A stretch of DNA of 9,814 nt from Candidatus Bipolaricaulota bacterium. Its GTDB lineage: Bacteria > Bipolaricaulota > Bipolaricaulia > M55B111. Of this stretch, positions 6,338 through 9,814 are shown piece after piece. Made by a program: the position numbers and the translations under genes. Within the stretch, counting starts at the first letter, position 1; each line of letters opens with the position of its first letter. Below the pieces are notes generated by a model, which was not told where the DNA came from, searched no databases, and was given only the letters and a program-made list of their open reading frames with translations. The stretch is taken from NCBI GenBank assembly GCA_018334615.1, contig JAGXLP010000039.1:1-9814 (forward strand), in the 5' to 3' direction.

Positions 6338-7102
6338 ATGAATTCTCTATTAAATATAGATAATTTGGATTTAACACTGGAAAACACCAGCATTTTAAGA
6401 GATATTTCTTTGGAAATTAACGAAGGGGAAACTACGGCCGTTATCGGTCCCAATGGATGCGGCAAATCTTCACTAGCTTACACTATTATGGGGCTTAAGG
6501 ATTATACTCCTGATAAGGGTGAAATATTTTTTAAGGGAGAGGAGATCAGTGGATACAGCATAGACGAAAGGGCAAAAAAAGGAATAACTTTGGCCTGGCA
6601 GGAACCGGCCAGATTCGAAGGGGTTACGGTAAGGGAGTTTCTTTCTTTAGGTTTGAAAAGTAGAGGCGAACAGGTTACCGAAAAGAAATTAGCCCGGGCT
6701 CTTAGAGAAGTGGCCATTGTTCCAGAAAAATACCTGGACAGAAATATCGATGAAACCCTGAGTGGTGGAGAAAGAAAGAGAATAGAATTGGCTTCAATAT
6801 TAATAATGGAACCCGAACTGGTCATGCTGGATGAACCTGATTCCGGAGTGGATGTTGTAGCTCTAAATAATATTGGAAACGTCATTAGTGATTTTAAAAA
6901 AGAAAACACGGGAGTTCTACTAATCACTCATTCAGAGGAAATGTTAGATTTTGCCGATAAAGCAGTTCTTATCTGTAAAGGTAAAATAATAAAAAAAGGA
7001 AATCCGGGGGAAATTAGCGAGTATTTTAGATACGAATGTACTCCCTGCGAAGATGAAGATTACGAAAAACACACCAAACAAGAGGTGGAAAACGTTGGAT
7101 GA
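6338..7102 (+). CDS. sufC: SufC, Fe-S cluster assembly ATPase
   Basis: A 254-residue ABC-type ATPase of the Suf scaffold complex. All motifs are intact: Walker A GPNGCGKSS (37-45), Q-loop WQEPARF (Q88), signature LSGGE (141-145), Walker B LVMLDEPDSG (161-170, E166) and switch H198. LDEPDSGVD is the SufC-type variant and distinguishes it from transporter ATPases; no membrane partner is encoded beside it. The C-terminal tail carries C234-T-P-C237, not present in the bacterial enzymes I know. Its end overlaps sufB by eight bases. Codon use is clearly richer in A/T than in acr3 or the permease. ATP hydrolysis would drive conformational change in the SufB partner during cluster assembly. Confidence 0.95.
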   Translation: MNSLLNIDNLDLTLENTSILRDISLEINEGETTAVIGPNGCGKSSLAYTIMGLKDYTPDKGEIFFKGEEISGYSIDERAKKGITLAWQEPARFEGVTVREFLSLGLKSRGEQVTEKKLARALREVAIVPEKYLDRNIDETLSGGERKRIELASILIMEPELVMLDEPDSGVDVVALNNIGNVISDFKKENTGVLLITHSEEMLDFADKAVLICKGKIIKKGNPGEISEYFRYECTPCEDEDYEKHTKQEVENVG

Positions 7103-8033
7103 TTATCAAATGATGGTTGAAGCCTATAAAGAAGCCGGAGGCGAAGACGTTTTCGCCGATAGTGAAGTTGCTCACGTTGTATTGGAGCGAGATAACATAT
7201 TGGGTGCTCACGAAGTAGAGGGACTTAGTGTAGATTTAAAAAACAGGGAAGAGGGTCTTGTAGGGGTAAAAATTGAAGTAAAAGAAGGATATAAAATTCA
7301 AAAACCCGTCCACATGTGCTTTGGAGTTCTGCCGGAAAAAGGCGTACAGAAAATAGATATGGAAATAGAGGTACAAGAAGAGGCCGAAGTAGAAGTTATG
7401 GCGGATTGCGTTTTCCCCAGCGCCGCTAAAGTCAAACATATAATGAATGCTGATATCCATATTCGTAAAGGGGGAAGCTATACCTATAAAGAAAATCACT
7501 ATCATGGAGAGAAGGGCGGGGTGGAGGTAATAGCGAACTCCGATATAAAGCTGGAAGAAAACTCCTATTTATACACGATATTTAGCCTGCTGGAAGGAAG
7601 AGTGGGTAAGATAGATTTCGACTACGAAGCGGAACTGGGTGATTTTTCTACCATGGAGATGCTGGCCCGCATGCAGGGGGCCGAGGACGATGAGATAAAA
7701 ATACGGGAAGCGGGCAAATTAAAGGGGAGAGGAGCTAGAGGTTTGCTTGATTCTAAAATTGCCGTTCAGGACGACGCCAGTGCAGAAATATTAAACGAAC
7801 TTACCGCTAGTGCACCCGAATCCCAGGGTCATGTTGACTGTACTGAAATAATAAAAGACGAGGCCGTAGCTCGAGCCGTTCCTATAGTGGAAGTGAGAGA
7901 TCCTGAGGCAAAGGTTACTCACGAAGCAGCAATAGGTAGCGTAGATGATACTCAATTGCAGACTTTGATGGCTAGAGGACTTGATAAAGAAGAAGCTTCT
8001 GAGGTAATAATTCAGGGCATGCTCAACGATTAA
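7095..8033 (+). CDS. sufB: SufB/SufD-family Fe-S scaffold protein
   Basis: A 312-residue soluble beta-helix scaffold of the SufBD family, short compared with bacterial SufB (about 480) and like the methanogen versions. The C-terminal core is conserved: GHVDCTEI with C249 aligned with the essential E. coli SufB Cys405, VTHEAAIGSV with H276 and E277, and LMARGLDKEEASEVIIQGML closing the domain. The long N-terminal region of bacterial SufB with its CxxCxxxC cysteines is absent. Start: an ATG at 7053 lies in frame but would overlap sufC by 50 bases; TTG at 7095 has GAGGTGG six bases upstream and an eight-base overlap, so it is preferred. A single SufB probably forms a homodimer with two SufC. Confidence 0.92.
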   Translation: MDDYQMMVEAYKEAGGEDVFADSEVAHVVLERDNILGAHEVEGLSVDLKNREEGLVGVKIEVKEGYKIQKPVHMCFGVLPEKGVQKIDMEIEVQEEAEVEVMADCVFPSAAKVKHIMNADIHIRKGGSYTYKENHYHGEKGGVEVIANSDIKLEENSYLYTIFSLLEGRVGKIDFDYEAELGDFSTMEMLARMQGAEDDEIKIREAGKLKGRGARGLLDSKIAVQDDASAEILNELTASAPESQGHVDCTEIIKDEAVARAVPIVEVRDPEAKVTHEAAIGSVDDTQLQTLMARGLDKEEASEVIIQGMLND

Positions 8034-8102
8034 TGATGCCAGATGTACCCGGCAAGCGCCCGGAGTGACGAGACCCCCAGGAAAACCAGTTTAACTTGAA
8101 AC

Positions 8103-8222
8103 GTGCGCTTTTCTCAAACCGCTGTCGTCGAGTTGAAGGCAGGGTTCCTTCCCGAGCAGTTTTTTCAGAATACCAGCGAAGCCGCTACCCGTACTGTCAT
8201 TCCGGTTAAATTAGCTAGCTGA
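8103..8222 (+). pseudogene. fragment of a DUF318-type permease, second copy
   Basis: Bases 8142-8162 match 5612-5632 of the intact permease exactly, and the match continues to about 8175 with three mismatches. The frame reads GFLPEQFFQNT where the intact gene has GFLPEQFIQNT (residues 211-221). Both sides diverge at once: upstream is VVELKA rather than GLGAAIH, and downstream it reaches TGA after 17 more codons. Membrane segments are lost. The frame is open from a GTG at 8103, but no ribosome site supports expression. It is best read as a remnant of a duplicated or recombined permease gene. Confidence 0.6.
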
Positions 8223-8300
8223 ACCGCAATGTATTCAAAATACAGTTCTATTATCCTTTAAAAAGGGACGTCTCGGATTGCTAAATCTTTACTGAATTAA

Positions 8301-8570
8301 GGAAAAATCCAGGTTTTTAAAGAGGGCTTTGTAAAGAGATTTTCGCCCTCCCCAATTCCGGCAGGCGGTGTCCCCAAGCCCGACCGAAACGCTACAAACA
8401 CCCTTACCTCCCTCCAACACGGGGACCAGGGTCTACTTTTGGTATTTTACGGGGTACCGGAGGTTGCTGATTTTGGGGTGCCTGCAAAATTATTGGAGCA
8501 GTGTGTCTGCTGCTGGCCGGAAGGTTAGGTCATAGACGAGGCGGTTGTAGAGGTGAAGCGTTTGTTATGA
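8301..8570 (+). pseudogene. unrecognised protein-like frame with an in-frame TAG
   Basis: The frame is open from 8301 (just after TAA) for 75 codons to TAG 8526-8528, then 13 more codons to TGA 8568-8570. The translation looks protein-like: AGGVPKPDRNATN, then HGDQGLLLVFYGVPEVADFG, VPAKLLEQ, a cysteine-rich CVCCW, and after the TAG VIDEAVVEVKRLL. I do not recognise the family. No ATG or convincing start with a ribosome site is visible, so a 5'-truncated, decayed gene is the simplest reading. Its terminal TGA overlaps the ATG of the next small ORF as ATGA. Confidence 0.4.
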
Positions 8571-8665
8571 GTTGCTGGATTGGGTTAGAATATTACAAGA
8601 GTGAAAAAATAAGTAGAAACGACCGGAATGAGCAAACCCAATTTGAGAAATACTTTTTCCGGTGA
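8567..8665 (+). CDS. 32-residue small ORF coupled to the channel gene
   Basis: ATG 8567 is preceded by AGAGGTGA ten bases upstream, a strong ribosome site at a longer than usual distance. The product is hydrophilic and starts MSCWIGLEYY. Its TGA overlaps the channel's GTG start as GTGA. No homology is recognised. It may be a leader whose translation delivers ribosomes to the channel start, which lacks its own SD site, or a chance ORF in decaying sequence. Confidence 0.3.
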   Translation: MSCWIGLEYYKSEKISRNDRNEQTQFEKYFFR

Positions 8666-9747
8666 AAACCAGGCCGAACCCGTTACCAGGTGTATTCCGG
8701 GATGGCCGGGACCGAAGGGTTTTCCACAAAATAACGACCGAGCTTCAGGGGGAGCTGAAAATTAACCCGAACCGAAGCGACCTTAAGAATTTACTGCTGC
8801 GGATAATCACAATACTGCTGGTTTTGATGGCGGTTGGCACGGCAGGATATATGACCCTGGAAGGGTGGAATGCACTCGATTCCTTTTACATGGTAATTCT
8901 TACTATTACCACCACCGGATACGGGGAGGTTTGGCCCCTATCGACGGCGGGGAGGGTACTCTCCATCTTCCTGATGGTCACAGGCGTAGGAACCGTCTTC
9001 TATAGCCTAAACGTAATTATACCCACCCTTGTGGGACGAAGAATAGAGAGGTGGAAAAGGATGTTGAAAGAATTGGACGATCACTACATAATCTGCGGAT
9101 ATACGGATGTTGGTCAACGGATTTCCGACGAGCTGTCCGACAGGAACGAAAAAGACAAAATTCTCTTCGTTGACCCGGATGGCGACAAGGTATCTCTTGC
9201 CCGAGAAAAAGGCTACCAGGCCCTTCAGGGACAACCCAGCGACGAGTCAACTTTGGGAGAAGCAAGAATCGAGCGGGCGAGATCCCTGGTAGCGACAATG
9301 GACGATTCGGAGAACGCCTTCTCGGTTATGGTGGCCAAAGACCTTAACCCCGACATATACGCCATCGCCTTATCCCATTCCGCCAGCGCGTCTAAAAATA
9401 TCAGGCGGGCGGGGGCGGACTACGTTCTCTCGCCCTACCTAGACACTGCCAAGAAGGCTTCTTTGTTACTCCATAACCCTATCGCCGCTGACGTAACAGA
9501 GGTTATAAGCGAGATAGCTGAAGTAGGTATGTTGCAAAAAATATCTCTAAAAGAAACTGCCCTGTCGGGCCAAACCCTAAAGGAGCTTGATTTGGGAGCA
9601 AAAACTGGCGCCCTCATAATAGCCGTGGAAAGAGAGGGAAAGATCATCCCTCCCAGTCCCGGCCTTAAAGTCCAGACAGGGGACGGCTTTTACCTGGTAG
9701 GTAGCGAAGAAGAACTAACCTCCGCTGGTGGGATCTTGCTCGATTGA
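8662..9747 (+). CDS. potassium channel with RCK domain (MthK-like)
   Basis: A 361-residue ion-channel subunit. After a charged N-terminal tail (1-43), TM1 spans about 44-65, the pore loop 72-90 contains TITTTGYGEV with selectivity filter T84-T-G-Y-G88, and TM2 spans 97-120. The cytoplasmic RCK N-domain (141-285) begins HYIICGYTDVGQ, where the usual GxGxxG has Thr for the middle Gly, and D171 ends the second strand. The TrkA_C subdomain (293-353) contains GKIIPPSPGLKVQTGD. The topology matches MthK-type tetramers gated by ligand binding to the RCK ring. Start uncertain: GTG 8662 has no SD site and the first 40 residues are atypical; GGGGAG at 8749-8754 precedes no normal start codon in frame. 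The substrate is K+ by family. Confidence 0.88.
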   Translation: MKTRPNPLPGVFRDGRDRRVFHKITTELQGELKINPNRSDLKNLLLRIITILLVLMAVGTAGYMTLEGWNALDSFYMVILTITTTGYGEVWPLSTAGRVLSIFLMVTGVGTVFYSLNVIIPTLVGRRIERWKRMLKELDDHYIICGYTDVGQRISDELSDRNEKDKILFVDPDGDKVSLAREKGYQALQGQPSDESTLGEARIERARSLVATMDDSENAFSVMVAKDLNPDIYAIALSHSASASKNIRRAGADYVLSPYLDTAKKASLLLHNPIAADVTEVISEIAEVGMLQKISLKETALSGQTLKELDLGAKTGALIIAVEREGKIIPPSPGLKVQTGDGFYLVGSEEELTSAGGILLD

Positions 9748-9814
9748 GTCCAAGCTTCTTAAGGTAGGTTGCCGGCTAGTGGTTTTACCAAAACTTGCCA
9801 AGAAAGCCCCGTAG
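9748..9814. other. downstream flank of the channel gene
   Basis: Only 67 bases remain. GTTTT-ACC-AAAAC forms a small perfect hairpin, but there is no following T-run; nothing else is recognised. Confidence 0.3.

Larger units (their letters stand above)
8034..8661. other. 628 bp gap between sufB and the potassium channel
   Basis: This stretch has no intact long gene. It holds a broken piece of a DUF318 permease (8103-8222), a protein-like frame with an internal TAG (8301-8570) and a 32-codon ORF (8567-8665), each listed separately. Short stem-loops are TGTATT-CAA-AATACA (8230-8244), CCTTT-AA-AAAGG (8255-8266) and GAGGGC-N17-GCCCTC (8322-8350). None has a clear T-run, so none is called a terminator. 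8034-8102 shows nothing recognisable. Confidence 0.6.

Noticed and set aside
7053..7094. ATG start for SufB at 7053
   Set aside because: It would overlap sufC by 50 bases and add 14 residues (KITKNTPNKRW) read from the sufC tail; TTG 7095 has a good SD and a normal overlap.
8322..8350. GAGGGC/GCCCTC inverted repeat as terminator or ncRNA
   Set aside because: The loop is 17 bases, there is no T-run, and the repeat lies within a protein-like frame.
8520..8580. tRNA-like look of a GT-rich stretch
   Set aside because: No cloverleaf pairing, no TTCRA T-loop, and no acceptor stem could be drawn.
5918..8661. Mobile element explaining the gene relics
   Set aside because: No transposase, terminal inverted repeats or target-site duplications were seen around either gap.

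Overview
This 9.8 kb window looks archaeal, probably from an anaerobic, moderately acidic-proteome euryarchaeote. The reasons are a haloarchaea/Archaeoglobus-like low-molecular-weight ArsC, a stand-alone two-gene sufC-sufB set with a short SufB as in methanogens, a two-TM plus RCK potassium channel of the MthK type, and short intergenic regions with strong Shine-Dalgarno (SD) sites. Lineage is an inference; an uncultivated brine or methanogen-related group would fit, but no marker gene is present to prove it.

Left part (1-4975 and on to 5917): a divergent arsenic and thiol-redox island. From a shared control region (2168-2339) one operon runs leftward: an ArsR-family repressor, a 34-residue small ORF, a two-[4Fe-4S] ferredoxin, and a membrane protein that fuses an extracytoplasmic thioredoxin-like domain to a CcdA/DsbD-type transmembrane electron carrier. 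The other operon runs rightward: arsR, arsC (thiol-dependent arsenate reductase), then acr3 (arsenite efflux). A third arsR (4459-4746) follows with its own leader and is translationally coupled to a small CxxC thioredoxin-like protein and an ArsP/DUF318-type permease. Together these genes would sense As(III) or other soft metals and organoarsenicals, reduce arsenate, export the product, and move reducing equivalents to thiols on both sides of the membrane.

Middle (5918-6337): 420 bp without an intact gene. It holds what looks like the decayed C-terminal part of a cation diffusion facilitator (CDF) transporter, interrupted in frame by TAG, and then the suf upstream region with TTGAA/TTCAA dyads.

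Right part: sufC-sufB (6338-8033), an overlapping pair for Fe-S cluster assembly, visibly richer in A/T than the arsenic genes. A 628 bp gap (8034-8661) follows. It contains a recognisable broken copy of part of the DUF318 permease, a protein-like but unrecognised open frame (8301-8570) with one in-frame TAG, and a 32-codon ORF overlapping by GTGA the start of the last gene, a potassium channel with RCK domain (8662-9747). The two gaps read as graveyards of gene fragments, or, less likely, as genes using TAG as a sense codon.

No tRNA, rRNA, CRISPR array, complete insertion sequence or replication origin was recognised.
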